Source: Aurantimonas coralicida_A (lineage in GTDB: Bacteria > Pseudomonadota > Alphaproteobacteria > Rhizobiales > Rhizobiaceae). From it: DNA of 64,000 nucleotides. Position 1 is the stretch's first letter. Every line of letters starts with the position of its first letter. A program made the translations under genes and the position numbers. The stretch spans positions 24,734 through 88,733 of the forward strand of contig NZ_JAYXIH010000019.1 in assembly GCF_036016755.1 (NCBI RefSeq), read 5' to 3'. The notes under the pieces are model-generated. The model was not told where the DNA came from and searched no databases. It saw only the letters and a program-made list of their open reading frames with translations. Shown piece by piece: positions 1-7,403 of this stretch.

Positions 1-479
1 GGGTCGGCGAGATCGGCATAGTCGGCGAATTTGGCGCCGACTGGTGCGTCTTCCGCCAGATCGATGATCCCGTCATGGCTGTCGGAGAGTTCCAGTTCGC
101 GCTCGGAACACATCATGCCGTGGGATTCGACGCCGCGAATCCGCCCGATCGACAGGGTCGTGTCGATGCCGGGCACATAGGTGCCGGGGATCGCGAGGAC
201 GCCGACCAGCCCGGCGCGCGCGTTCGGCGCACCGCAGACGATCTGCATCGGCTTGCCGCCGTTGATGTCGGGTCCGGCCTCGACGGTCAGCACCTTCAGC
301 TTGTCGGCGTCAGGGTGCTTTTCGGCGGAGAGCACCCGCGCGATCCGGAACGGCGCGAACACGGCGCGGTCGTCGACGGCCTCGACCTCCAACCCGATCA
401 TCGTCAGGCGTTCGCAGATCTCGGCCAGCGACGCGTCGGTGTCGAGATGGTCCTTGAGCCAGGAGAGGGTGAATTTCAT
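1..479 (-). CDS. pheT: Phenylalanine--tRNA ligase beta subunit, N-terminal part (runs off the window start)
   Basis: Beta subunit of the heterotetrameric class IIc phenylalanyl-tRNA synthetase, which charges tRNA-Phe in the cytoplasm. The visible 159 residues begin MKFTLSWLKDHLDTD, the family N-terminus, and continue into the tRNA-binding OB-fold (about residues 39-150; VCGAPNARAGLVGVLAIPG and the GVESHGMMCSERELEL segment are recognisable). The catalytic-like B6/B7 and anticodon-binding domains lie beyond the window edge. The start is an ATG at 477-479. In most bacteria pheT directly follows pheS; here about 1.66 kb with four other genes lies between them. Confidence 0.95.
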   Translation of the reverse strand, partial: MKFTLSWLKDHLDTDASLAEICERLTMIGLEVEAVDDRAVFAPFRIARVLSAEKHPDADKLKVLTVEAGPDINGGKPMQIVCGAPNARAGLVGVLAIPGTYVPGIDTTLSIGRIRGVESHGMMCSERELELSDSHDGIIDLAEDAPVGAKFADYADLAD

Positions 480-629
480 GGGAAGCGATCGTCGGTTGGG
501 TTGCGAGCGGGCCTTGCGGCGCGAAGGATGGATGTCTCGAAGAACGGAGCCGGCGCTCGGCGCAAAACACGCGTCGGGCGCGGCCCTGCTGCGTAGGACG
601 CGAAGGTTGTCCGCGTCAACGGAAAGGTC

Positions 630-649
630 GCCGGTGGGAGACCACCGGC
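630..649 (-). terminator. GNRA-loop hairpin downstream of the 136-residue membrane protein gene
   Basis: Perfect 8-bp stem GCCGGTGG/CCACCGGC with a four-base loop (GAGA on the plus strand). It lies just past the stop of the gene at 660-1070 when read on the minus strand. The following T-run is poor, so it may be a pause or RNA-stability hairpin rather than a full intrinsic terminator. Confidence 0.4.
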
Positions 650-659
650 AACACTCGCC

Positions 660-1070
660 CTACGAGTTCGGGCCGTCGGAGGAAGTGATCTCGCCGGCCA
701 CACGACGGACGGCAGCGTTGGCGTGGACGAAGCGATAGGTGAACAGCGCGACGACGGCGAAAATCACATAAAGGAACAACAGCGTTCCCCAACTGAGCGG
801 GGAGTCGAAGCCGAATTTGTCGAGGATTGCCGGCAGGCCGACGCCGGTGAAGAACGAAGCGAGCGCGGCCGGCGTCGGCGGCATCGAGCGATAGTAGAAG
901 GCGAACAGGCCGACGGTCACCAGCGCCACCACGATGCGGCCGAGCGACGACAGCAGCGCGAAGAAGGCACCATCGGCGAACAGCCAGTGGAAAAAATCGA
1001 CGACAAGCAAGCCGATGATCGCGCCGGCGACGACGGCGATCACTTCGAGGACGATCATGCGCGGGGACAT
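660..1070 (-). CDS. Small integral membrane protein of unknown function
   Basis: 136 residues with about four hydrophobic segments (near residues 5-27, 38-60, 70-84 and 92-111) and a short polar tail ending DGPNS. I do not recognise the family; the composition fits an inner-membrane protein. It has a normal ATG (MSPRMIVLEVIAVVAGAI). It sits between the GFA-family gene and pheT, in the block of genes separating pheS from pheT, and could be co-transcribed with them on the minus strand. No catalytic motif is visible. Confidence 0.7.
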   Translation of the reverse strand: MSPRMIVLEVIAVVAGAIIGLLVVDFFHWLFADGAFFALLSSLGRIVVALVTVGLFAFYYRSMPPTPAALASFFTGVGLPAILDKFGFDSPLSWGTLLFLYVIFAVVALFTYRFVHANAAVRRVAGEITSSDGPNS

Positions 1071-1125
1071 GGCGGGGTTCCGTTGTTGCCTTGAAGGATG
1101 TCCATCTGCGGCATTGCGTCAGAAA

Positions 1126-1551
1126 TCAAGGCCGCTCTACGCTGAACCGCCGATATCGCGGCAGGCCATCCTCGATCGCCGGAAAATCCAGCGCCTCGCA
1201 CAGAAAGGCGTGATGGGTCGGCGGGTAGCATTGCGGCGCGTCCATCGCTCCGAGAACGAAGTAAATGCGATCAGCCAGCCGATCGTCGCGATAGGCGATC
1301 GGCGTCCCGCATTCCGGGCAGAAGGAGCGTCTGGCCGGACTGTCGCCATAGTCCTTCTCGCCCGCCGCCTCGAAGGTGACGTCATCGCGGCAGAAGCCTA
1401 CGAAAGCCAGGACCGGCGCACCGGACGCCTTGCGGCAGTCACGGCAGTGGCAATAGCTGGTGAAAATTGGGTCGGCCGAGGCACGAAAGCGGACGCGTCC
1501 GCAACGGCAGCCGCCAGCGTGGCGGACATCAGGGGGCGCTCTTTCGCTCAC
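1126..1551 (-). CDS. GFA-family (glutathione-dependent formaldehyde-activating-like, CENP-V fold) protein
   Basis: 141 residues with the zinc-binding cysteine pattern of the Gfa/CENP-V fold: GGCRCGRVRF near residue 14, YCHCRDCRKASGAP around 33-45, and FCPECGTPIAYRDD around 77-90. Biochemically characterised members are few, so the reaction and substrate are unknown and the formaldehyde annotation is only a family label. The start is a GTG at 1549-1551 whose bases overlap the TGA stop of brnA (GTGA, 4 bp), which implies translational coupling to the toxin-antitoxin pair. The tail ALDFPAIEDGLPRYRRFSV fits the family. Confidence 0.85.
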   Translation of the reverse strand: MSERAPPDVRHAGGCRCGRVRFRASADPIFTSYCHCRDCRKASGAPVLAFVGFCRDDVTFEAAGEKDYGDSPARRSFCPECGTPIAYRDDRLADRIYFVLGAMDAPQCYPPTHHAFLCEALDFPAIEDGLPRYRRFSVERP

Positions 1552-1841
1552 CTTCCGGCGGCCTTCACATGTTCGGCCAGAACCGCGTTGATCCGCGACT
1601 GCCAGCCCGGACCGCCAGCGCGAAAATGATCGATCACCGAGCGGTCGAGCCTCAGGCCGACGCGCTCCTTGGTCGGCGCTTTCTGGGAGCCGCGTTGAGC
1701 CCGAAGCCTGGCGAAGGCATCCACGAGCTCGGGATGGACTTCGCGTGCCCGTTTAAAGTGGCGAAAATCCTCCGCCGTCAGTTCGCGGACCTCGCCGTCC
1801 TCGTCGGTCAGCGGCGGCCTATCGTCCGGCAGTCTGCTCAT
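1548..1841 (-). CDS. brnA: BrnA-type antitoxin (type II toxin-antitoxin)
   Basis: 97 residues from the ATG at 1839-1841 (MSRLPDDRPPL). The C-terminal half, KERVGLRLDRSVIDHFRAGG followed by PGWQSRINAVLAEHVK, is the ribbon-helix-helix signature of BrnA: a basic beta-strand LRLDRSVI, then the WQSRIN helix. The frame stays open upstream, but this start places the gene in the normal BrnT-first, BrnA-second arrangement, overlapping brnT by 23 bp. BrnA binds BrnT and represses the operon through its DNA-binding domain. It is followed by a GFA gene with a 4-bp overlap. Confidence 0.88.
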   Translation of the reverse strand: MSRLPDDRPPLTDEDGEVRELTAEDFRHFKRAREVHPELVDAFARLRAQRGSQKAPTKERVGLRLDRSVIDHFRAGGPGWQSRINAVLAEHVKAAGR

Positions 1842-2094
1842 AGTCCTCGATCTCCCGGCTATTGGCCTTTCGGAACGAAATGATCCGGACGCAGTCCCGA
1901 CGGTACGTATAACAGACGACACATACGCGACCGCGGAAATAACCGGTGGAGATCATCCGTGCCTCGCCATAGGGACGCCGATTGTCCTCAACGGTCGTTG
2001 CCGTTTCGAACTCGAACTCCACGACATCCGCAAAGTCGAGGCCGCGTTCCAAAAGCGTGCGCCGCCGTTTTTCTTCGTCCCATTCAAGCTCCAA
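1819..2094 (-). CDS. brnT: BrnT-type ribonuclease toxin
   Basis: 91 residues. MELEWDEEKRRRTLLERGLD matches the BrnT opening (W-D-x-x-K, then a basic helix), and RVCVVCYTYRRDCVRIISFR matches the core strands with the conserved RIIS-x-R basic cluster of the RelE-like fold. BrnT cleaves RNA and arrests growth when BrnA is degraded. The start codon is TTG (2092-2094). Its C-terminus overlaps the brnA start. The gene begins 42 bp after the pheS stop on the same strand, so pheS transcription may feed into it. Confidence 0.88.
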   Translation of the reverse strand: MELEWDEEKRRRTLLERGLDFADVVEFEFETATTVEDNRRPYGEARMISTGYFRGRVCVVCYTYRRDCVRIISFRKANSREIEDYEQTAGR

Positions 2095-2136
2095 TGGCGG
2101 CGCCCGTCAATCAAATCGTGGCCACAATCCGATCCG

Positions 2137-3222
2137 TCAAGAGCTCAAGCCTCCGAACAGGGTTGGCATGTCGAGCGGCCGGAAGCCGTAATGCTCGAGC
2201 CAGCGGATGTCGGCGTCGAAGAAGGCGCGCAGATCCGGCATGCCGTATTTCAGCATGGCGAGACGATCGATGCCCATGCCCCAGGCAAAGCCCTGATATT
2301 CGTCCGGATCGAGGCCGCCGGAGCGCAAGACGTTCGGATGCACCATGCCGCAGCCCAGGATCTCCATCCAGTCCGAGCCTTCGCCGAACCGCACCTCGCC
2401 GGGCTTGGACCGGTCGCACTGGATGTCGACTTCCAGCGAAGGCTCGGTGAACGGGAAGAAGGAGGGGCGGAAGCGCATGTTCAGCGACGGCACCTCGAAG
2501 AACGTCTTGCAGAACTCTTCCAGCACCCACTTCATATTGGCGACATTGGCTGTCTTGTCGACGACCAACCCCTCGACCTGATGGAACATCGGCGAATGGG
2601 TCGCATCGGAATCCTGCCGATAGGTCTTGCCCGGAATGACGATGCGGATCGGCGGCTTCTGGCTCTCCATGGTGCGGATCTGCACGGGCGAAGTGTGGGT
2701 GCGCAGCACCTTGCGTTCGCCCGCCGCGTTCGCCTTCAGGAAGAAGGTGTCGTGCATTTCGCGGGCCGGGTGGCCTTCGGGAAAATTCAGCGCGGTGAAA
2801 TTGTAGTAGTCGGTCTCGATGTCCGGACCTTCGGCGATGGCAAAGCCCATGTCGGCGAAGATCGCGGTGATCTCGTCGACGACCTGGCTGATCGGATGGA
2901 TGCGCCCGCGCGCCGCCGGGCTCGGACGCACCGGCAAGGTGACGTCGACCCGCTCGGCGGCGAGCCGCGCCGCGATCGCCACGTCAGCCAATTGCTCGCG
3001 CCGTGTCGCGATCGCCGCCTGGACCCTATCGCGCAGCCCATTGAGCCTGGGACCCGCCTCGCGGCGCTCCTCCGGGCTCATCTTGCCGAGGCCTTTCAGC
3101 ATCTCGGAAATGCGGCCCTTCTTGCCGAGCTCGGCAAGCCGGATCGCCTCCAGCGCGGCCTCGTCGCCGGCCGCTGCGATATCGGCCTCGAGCCGTGCTT
3201 CGAACGCTTCGGTGTCGCTCAC
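2137..3222 (-). CDS. pheS: Phenylalanine--tRNA ligase alpha subunit
   Basis: Catalytic subunit of phenylalanyl-tRNA synthetase, 361 residues, the usual size. The N-terminal coiled-coil (residues 1-90) is followed by the class II catalytic domain. Visible motifs are HPISQVVDEITAIFADMGF, the motif 2 loop FHQVEGLVVDK, and motif 3 WGMGIDRLAMLKYGMPDLR near the C-terminus. The gene lies downstream of rplT on the same strand, with a strong hairpin between them, so it probably has its own promoter in 3223-3315. The partner pheT is displaced to the window edge by the brnT-brnA block. Confidence 0.98.
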   Translation of the reverse strand: MSDTEAFEARLEADIAAAGDEAALEAIRLAELGKKGRISEMLKGLGKMSPEERREAGPRLNGLRDRVQAAIATRREQLADVAIAARLAAERVDVTLPVRPSPAARGRIHPISQVVDEITAIFADMGFAIAEGPDIETDYYNFTALNFPEGHPAREMHDTFFLKANAAGERKVLRTHTSPVQIRTMESQKPPIRIVIPGKTYRQDSDATHSPMFHQVEGLVVDKTANVANMKWVLEEFCKTFFEVPSLNMRFRPSFFPFTEPSLEVDIQCDRSKPGEVRFGEGSDWMEILGCGMVHPNVLRSGGLDPDEYQGFAWGMGIDRLAMLKYGMPDLRAFFDADIRWLEHYGFRPLDMPTLFGGLSS

Positions 3223-3315
3223 CTGTCACTCCATGCTTTGCCGCGCCGGCGGCCTGGCGGCCTGATTAGCGCTTGCGGCGCGCCGAGGGAAGTCGCCAGC
3301 GCCCTCCCGAAACGC

Positions 3316-3350
3316 GGAAGGCCCGCGCAGCGGTGCGGCGCGGGCCTTCC
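3316..3350 (-). terminator. Strong hairpin terminator after rplT
   Basis: A perfect 13-bp GC-rich stem (GGAAGGCCCGCGC / GCGCGGGCCTTCC) with a 9-base loop sits 23 bp past the rplT stop in minus orientation. Only a short T tract follows (GCGTTTC), so efficiency is uncertain. It separates the rpmI-rplT transcript from pheS. Confidence 0.65.
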
Positions 3351-3372
3351 TGGCGTCATATGCGGCGTGGCT

Positions 3373-3792
3373 TCAGGCCGCGCGCTTCTCGCCGACGGCG
3401 CGCTCGTAGGCGCCTTCGAACTTGCTGTCCTTGAGATAGGCCAGCGCCGACTTCGCCTGCTCGCAGAGAACCGCGAAGGCCTCCGGCTCGTGGATCGCGA
3501 TGTCGGACAGAACCTTGCGGTCGACCTCGATCCCGGCCTTGCCCAGACCGTCGATGAAGCGGCCATAGGTCAAGCCATGCTCGCGGACGGCGGCGTTGAT
3601 GCGCTGAATCCACAAAGCGCGGAAATTGCGCTTCTTTACGCGGCGATCGCGCGTGGCGTACTGCTTCGACCGGTCGACGGCGGCCTTGGCGGCGCGGATG
3701 GTGTTCTTGCGGCGGCCGTAGAAACCCTTGGCCTGCTTGAGAACCTTCTTGTGCTTGGCATGGGACGTGACGCCCCGTTTCACTCTCGCCAT
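3373..3792 (-). CDS. rplT: 50S ribosomal protein L20
   Basis: Component of the large ribosomal subunit that binds 23S rRNA early in assembly. 139 residues; MARVKRGVTSHAKHKKVLK followed by AKGFYGRRKNTIRAAK is the invariant L20 N-terminus, and WIQRINAAVREHGLTYGRFI the conserved core. The C-terminus (residues 118-139, ending VGEKRAA) is slightly longer than in E. coli, as is common in Hyphomicrobiales. It lies 38 bp after rpmI as an rpmI-rplT operon. In many bacteria L20 autoregulates this operon by binding its leader RNA; no such structure was resolved here. Confidence 0.98.
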   Translation of the reverse strand: MARVKRGVTSHAKHKKVLKQAKGFYGRRKNTIRAAKAAVDRSKQYATRDRRVKKRNFRALWIQRINAAVREHGLTYGRFIDGLGKAGIEVDRKVLSDIAIHEPEAFAVLCEQAKSALAYLKDSKFEGAYERAVGEKRAA

Positions 3793-3830
3793 GATCTTGC
3801 TCCTGGAATTCTAGAAATGCGCGACGCCGC

Positions 3831-4031
3831 TCAGCGGTCGTAGGGCATGTAGGTCTTGACGATCCGCTCGTCGGGCTTCGACAAAATCATCGTGCCACGC
3901 GAGTCGCGAAGGAAGTCGTTGGAGCGTTTGATCATGCCATGGCGCTTGCCGGCGGCACCCGCCTTCACGCGGCCGGAGGCCGTCATTCTGAAGCGCTTCT
4001 TGGCGCTCGCCTTGGTCTTCATCTTGGGCAT
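3831..4031 (-). CDS. rpmI: 50S ribosomal protein L35
   Basis: 66 residues, MPKMKTKASAKKRFRMTASG, ending ERIVKTYMPYDR, a full-length bacterial L35. It is the first gene of the rpmI-rplT pair. The usual upstream neighbour infC is 1.4 kb away, and a gene on the opposite strand lies between, so rpmI depends on a local promoter (candidate at 4172-4200) rather than on infC transcription. The AGGAG-like stretch immediately upstream of the ATG serves as ribosome binding site. Confidence 0.98.
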   Translation of the reverse strand: MPKMKTKASAKKRFRMTASGRVKAGAAGKRHGMIKRSNDFLRDSRGTMILSKPDERIVKTYMPYDR

Positions 4032-4171
4032 TTTGCTCTCCTAACGTGAGGATCGCGACTAGACGGGCCACCGTTTCCGGCCTGCTCCGCTCCGGTCTCA
4101 TTCGGAATTGTCGCGACAGCATTGAGAACCGCCACGGCATGCCCTGCCGGTCGGTTCGCTTGGACGACGGG

Positions 4172-4200
4172 CTTATAAGGCGCCTCGCAAGCCGACGCAA
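4172..4200 (-). promoter_or_regulatory. Candidate sigma-70-type promoter of rpmI-rplT
   Basis: Read on the minus strand: -35 TTGCGT, a 17-bp spacer, -10 TATAAG. It predicts a transcript leader of about 130 nt before rpmI, long enough for ribosomal-protein autoregulation. The rest of 4032-4369 shows no gene on either strand that I would accept. Confidence 0.5.
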
Positions 4201-4369
4201 GAGCCCTCACGCGCGGGCCAACGCGGCGGGACGAAAATCCGCGCCCCTCGCTGGCTCCGATCGCTCCGCCGCTTCCTCGCTTTCCGGCGACTTCTACAAC
4301 GCGGAATTGGTCCCTTGCCATCCAACACACTCGATGAAAAGATACTGGTGGGGCAAGGGATGGAGAGCA

Positions 4370-5302
4370 ATGACGCTCATTCAATTTCCGGGGCGACTCG
4401 GCGATGTCCGGGAAAAAACCGCCCTGGCTTCGATTTGCCCCTGTCACTGGGCGGCGGTTCTAACCTCGTTGGAGCGACTTTTTCCCAGTGCCTCGGCTGT
4501 GCTGGAGCGTGTTGGCGCCGGCGCGGCTGATAGCGGGCGATTTTGCGCCGGCAATCCAACGTTACGCCGGATCGTCGGCGCACGATGGGATGCCCAGGGC
4601 CTCGATTACCTTTCCGTCGGCACGATCTTTCGGATGAGCGAATTGCCGGAGACCGGCCTGCCCTCGTCCCGGCGACGCGACGACGGCATCGCACATGGCG
4701 GGGCAGGGATTGTCCTTCATCGGCGAGCCTCCCGCCTGTGGGTTCTGTCGGTTCAGGTTCCGCTCCCGCTCGGCGATCGATACGACGCGGCCATCGCGAC
4801 GCTTCTGCGCCGGTTGGCGCCGGATCTGCGACGGTCGTTTCTGATCTCGTACGGCCTTGGCACGACCGAGCAGCCCGACCGGGCGACGATCGAGTCGATC
4901 TGGGACGAACTGTCCGTCGGGGTCGTCTTATTGTCGGCAGGCCTGAGGCCCTTAGCCGTGAACACGGCCGCCGAGGAGATCGTCACCACCCGCCGGTTCT
5001 TTGCTCCGCTGGGGTGCCGCGGCTCGTTGCGGGCGGCCGTCAACAACGACAATGACCGCCTGCGTCTGGCAGCCAGCCGTATCGTATACGGGGAAAGCGA
5101 CGTGGAGACCGTCGACCTCAAAGGGGTCCGATGCACGGCTCCGCTGCCTGTCACGCTTCGCGCCGTGGGGCGCGGGACTGGAAGCAGACGGTTCAACGCG
5201 TTGGCCAAGGGCGTCGAGGAAACCCTCGTGGCGATCATCGGGGATTGCGAACCATCATACGGCAACACGAATGCGCTGCGCGCCTCGGCGGCAAATCGAT
5301 AG
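4370..5302 (+). CDS. LuxR-family-like sensory protein lacking the C-terminal HTH domain
   Basis: 310 residues from an ATG with GGAG just upstream (MTLIQFPGRLGD). The sequence resembles the non-DNA-binding part of one-component LuxR regulators common in rhizobia. A GAF-like half ends in VLSVQVPLPLGDRYDAAIAT and LLRRLAPDLRRSFLISYGL. A PAS-like half follows (SIWDELSVGVVLLSAGLRPL, AVNTAAEEIV, then the NDNDRLRLAAS helix). Family members then continue into a LuxR HTH of about 60 residues; here the protein stops after IIGDCEPSYGNTNALRASA, and no HTH is seen in other frames up to infC. It may be a decayed regulator or a free-standing sensor or decoy. It is transcribed against infC and rpmI. Confidence 0.6.
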   Translation: MTLIQFPGRLGDVREKTALASICPCHWAAVLTSLERLFPSASAVLERVGAGAADSGRFCAGNPTLRRIVGARWDAQGLDYLSVGTIFRMSELPETGLPSSRRRDDGIAHGGAGIVLHRRASRLWVLSVQVPLPLGDRYDAAIATLLRRLAPDLRRSFLISYGLGTTEQPDRATIESIWDELSVGVVLLSAGLRPLAVNTAAEEIVTTRRFFAPLGCRGSLRAAVNNDNDRLRLAASRIVYGESDVETVDLKGVRCTAPLPVTLRAVGRGTGSRRFNALAKGVEETLVAIIGDCEPSYGNTNALRASAANR

Positions 5303-5440
5303 GCCCACCTAAGCGAAAGGCCGCCAGCGTTCGGCGCCACAGGATCAGGCCGGGATTTCGCCCGGGCGGTCAGGCGAGCGGCGGCAAGGTTTTACATTCC
5401 CCGCGCCGCAAGGTGTGTACCGCGGACCCGGATGAGCCGT

Positions 5441-5980
5441 TCAGCCTCGCGGTGCCAAGACCATCATCATCTGGCGGCCTTCAAGCTTCGGCTCGGCCTC
5501 GACCTTCGAGATTTCAGCCGTTTCCTCGCGAACGCGGTTCAGAAGCCGCATGCCGAGTTCCTGATGGGCCATTTCACGCCCACGGAACCGCAACGTGACC
5601 TTGACCTTGTCGCCCTCGTCGAAGAAGCGACGGACCGACTTCATCTTGGTCTCGTAGTCGTGTTCATCGATGTTCGGCCGCATCTTGATCTCTTTGACCT
5701 CGATGGTCTTCTGGCGCCGTCGCGTCTCAGCGGCCTTCTTCTGGCTCTCGTATTTCAGCTTGCCCAGGTCGAGAATCTTGCAGACCGGCGGATTGGCGGT
5801 CGGCACGATCTCGACGAGATCCAACCCCGCGTCCTCGGCCATCGTCAAAGCGTCCTGCGTCGCCACAGGCCCGAGGTTCGTCCCCTCGGTATCGATCAAC
5901 TGAACCTGCGGAACGCGAATCTCCTTGTTGGAGCGCGGCCCCTCTTTCTGGGTCGGCGGTGCACGAAATGGTCTGCGAAT
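5441..5980 (-). CDS. infC: Translation initiation factor IF-3, with rare ATT start codon
   Basis: IF-3 binds the 30S subunit, prevents premature 50S joining and checks the start codon. 179 residues. The N-domain (QLIDTEGTNLG, AGLDLVEIVPTANPPVCKI) and the C-domain (EIKMRPNIDEHDYETKM, VTLRFRGREMAHQELG) are both complete. The first ATG-type start would remove the N-terminus. Translating back gives (M)RRPFRAPPTQKEGPRSNKE starting at ATT (5978-5980), 7 nt after CAGGAGAG. An ATT/ATA start is the hallmark of infC: IF-3 rejects non-canonical starts and so represses its own synthesis. No rpmI follows directly. Confidence 0.97.
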   Translation of the reverse strand: MRRPFRAPPTQKEGPRSNKEIRVPQVQLIDTEGTNLGPVATQDALTMAEDAGLDLVEIVPTANPPVCKILDLGKLKYESQKKAAETRRRQKTIEVKEIKMRPNIDEHDYETKMKSVRRFFDEGDKVKVTLRFRGREMAHQELGMRLLNRVREETAEISKVEAEPKLEGRQMMMVLAPRG

Positions 5981-6305
5981 GGTCGTTCTCTCCTGTTATT
6001 GACGATCCCGGGTGGGCCATGAAAACGCCAACGGCTGCCGGATTCCCCTGCCTTATGGGAAAACCGAACGTCAAAGTTTCATCACGCGCCCAATCAGCGG
6101 CGTCCTCTATAGCATCGACATCGGCGAATGGCACGCCCACCGCGATAAAAAGCTGCCATGACCGTCATGGCGACCCTTTCGCCAGCTCGTTCTTCGCGTC
6201 ATTAGCGCACGGACGGTCACTGCCCGACACCATCGAACATGGAACCTGCCAACCGGTTTCGCCAGTACCGCCCATCAATCCGGCAACGAAAGGACCGCGA
6301 CGATC
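5981..6305. other. Intergenic region between divergent infC and the hydrolase gene, with a 17-bp palindrome
   Basis: No gene is supported here. It should hold the divergent promoters of infC (minus) and the alpha/beta hydrolase (plus). The one clear element is GCCATGACCGTCATGGC at 6155-6171, a perfect 17-bp dyad around a central base, of operator size. A CTATAG sequence near 6107-6112 could be part of a minus-strand -10 box, but no convincing -35 was found. Confidence 0.45.
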
Positions 6306-7112
6306 ATGCAGTCAGAGACCAAGGCGGAACAGCCGCGCACCATCACCGTCGGCTCCGGGTCGAGCGCCCGCACGATCGCCTTTCGCACCCAGGCGGGTGA
6401 CGCGCCGGCGCTCGTCTGGCTCGGTGGCTACCGGTCCGACATGCACGGAACCAAGGCCGAGCACCTGGCGCAACTGGCCGAAAAACAGGCGCTCGCCTTT
6501 TGCCGGCTGGATTATTCCGGCCATGGCGAGTCCGGCGGGCGGTTCGAGGACGGCACGATCGGCCGCTGGACCGAGGAGGCCGCCGCGGTCATCGACGCCG
6601 CGGTCGACGGTCCGGCGATCCTGATCGGCTCTTCGATGGGGGCCTGGATCGCGCTGCGTCTCGTCCAGACGGCGCTGGCGGCCGGAAAGCCAGCCGAGGT
6701 CGCCGGGCTTTTGCTGCTGGCGCCGGCACCGGACTTCACTCATCGGCTGATGGAACCGAAGTTGCGCGACGACCAACGCGCGGCCCTTGAGCGCGACGGC
6801 TTCATCGCCGAGCCCTCCGACTACTCGCCGGAGCCGAACATCTATACGCGGAAGCTGTTCGAGGATGGCGCCGCAAATCTGGTCATGGAGGGGCTGATCG
6901 AAACGCGATGTCCGGTGACAATCATCCAAGGCATGGCGGATCAAGACGTGCCGTTCGCGCACGCGCTCGAACTGGTGACGCATCTGCCGTCGGAGGGCGT
7001 CATCGTAACCCTGATCCGTGACGGCGACCATCGTCTGTCGCGGCCGCAGGATCTCGAACTCATCGAGCGCGCCGCCCTCGATCTGGTTACCGCGGCGCGC
7101 GACGGCAGCTGA
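6306..7112 (+). CDS. Alpha/beta hydrolase (serine hydrolase)
   Basis: 268 residues, a cytoplasmic alpha/beta-hydrolase-fold protein with no signal peptide. Visible: oxyanion region WLGGYRSDMHGTKAEHLA (about 38-55), the LDYSGHGESGG strand-turn (68-78), nucleophile elbow GSSMG with Ser110, a candidate acid in MADQDVP (Asp212/214) and the catalytic His242 in RDGDHRLSR. The architecture resembles the ABHD10/acyl-thioesterase-like group often located beside infC in Hyphomicrobiales; the substrate is unknown. The start ATG has an upstream purine stretch GAAAGGACCGCGACG. Transcribed divergently from infC. Confidence 0.88.
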   Translation: MQSETKAEQPRTITVGSGSSARTIAFRTQAGDAPALVWLGGYRSDMHGTKAEHLAQLAEKQALAFCRLDYSGHGESGGRFEDGTIGRWTEEAAAVIDAAVDGPAILIGSSMGAWIALRLVQTALAAGKPAEVAGLLLLAPAPDFTHRLMEPKLRDDQRAALERDGFIAEPSDYSPEPNIYTRKLFEDGAANLVMEGLIETRCPVTIIQGMADQDVPFAHALELVTHLPSEGVIVTLIRDGDHRLSRPQDLELIERAALDLVTAARDGS

Positions 7113-7335
7113 CCAAAGGTTCCGTTCCAATCCTTCCGCCACGACTGTTGGCGGGCCGATGTCATATTTTTATCACTTGCGCCGCGGCCCGCCGCGACAA
7201 TTCCCTTTTATTCCCTCGACTTAGTTGGCTGCGCTGGCGCGCGATTCCGGCCGTCGGCCGCGGGTAAACTCTCGCTATCGACGATGAGCCTTGAGTGGGG
7301 CTGGTCATTGAAGCTTCTGCAACCCTCTGAATGTG

Positions 7336-7364
7336 TTGACAGTTTTCACGATTGCTTCAACCAT
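7336..7364 (+). promoter_or_regulatory. Candidate promoter of the BTLCP gene
   Basis: TTGACA, 17-bp spacer, AACCAT, ending 39 bp before the ATG at 7404. The -35 is perfect and the -10 weak. Of the 291-bp gap 7113-7403, this is the only element I can support. Confidence 0.45.
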
Positions 7365-7403
7365 GAGCCATCTACGCATTTTTCGTACAAAGGGGAGTAC
7401 GAA

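Noticed and set aside
2191..3843. 550-codon open frame on the plus strand opposite pheS and rplT
   Set aside because: It is an antisense shadow of two essential genes in GC-rich DNA; the translation has no domain and is low in typical hydrophobic core patterns.
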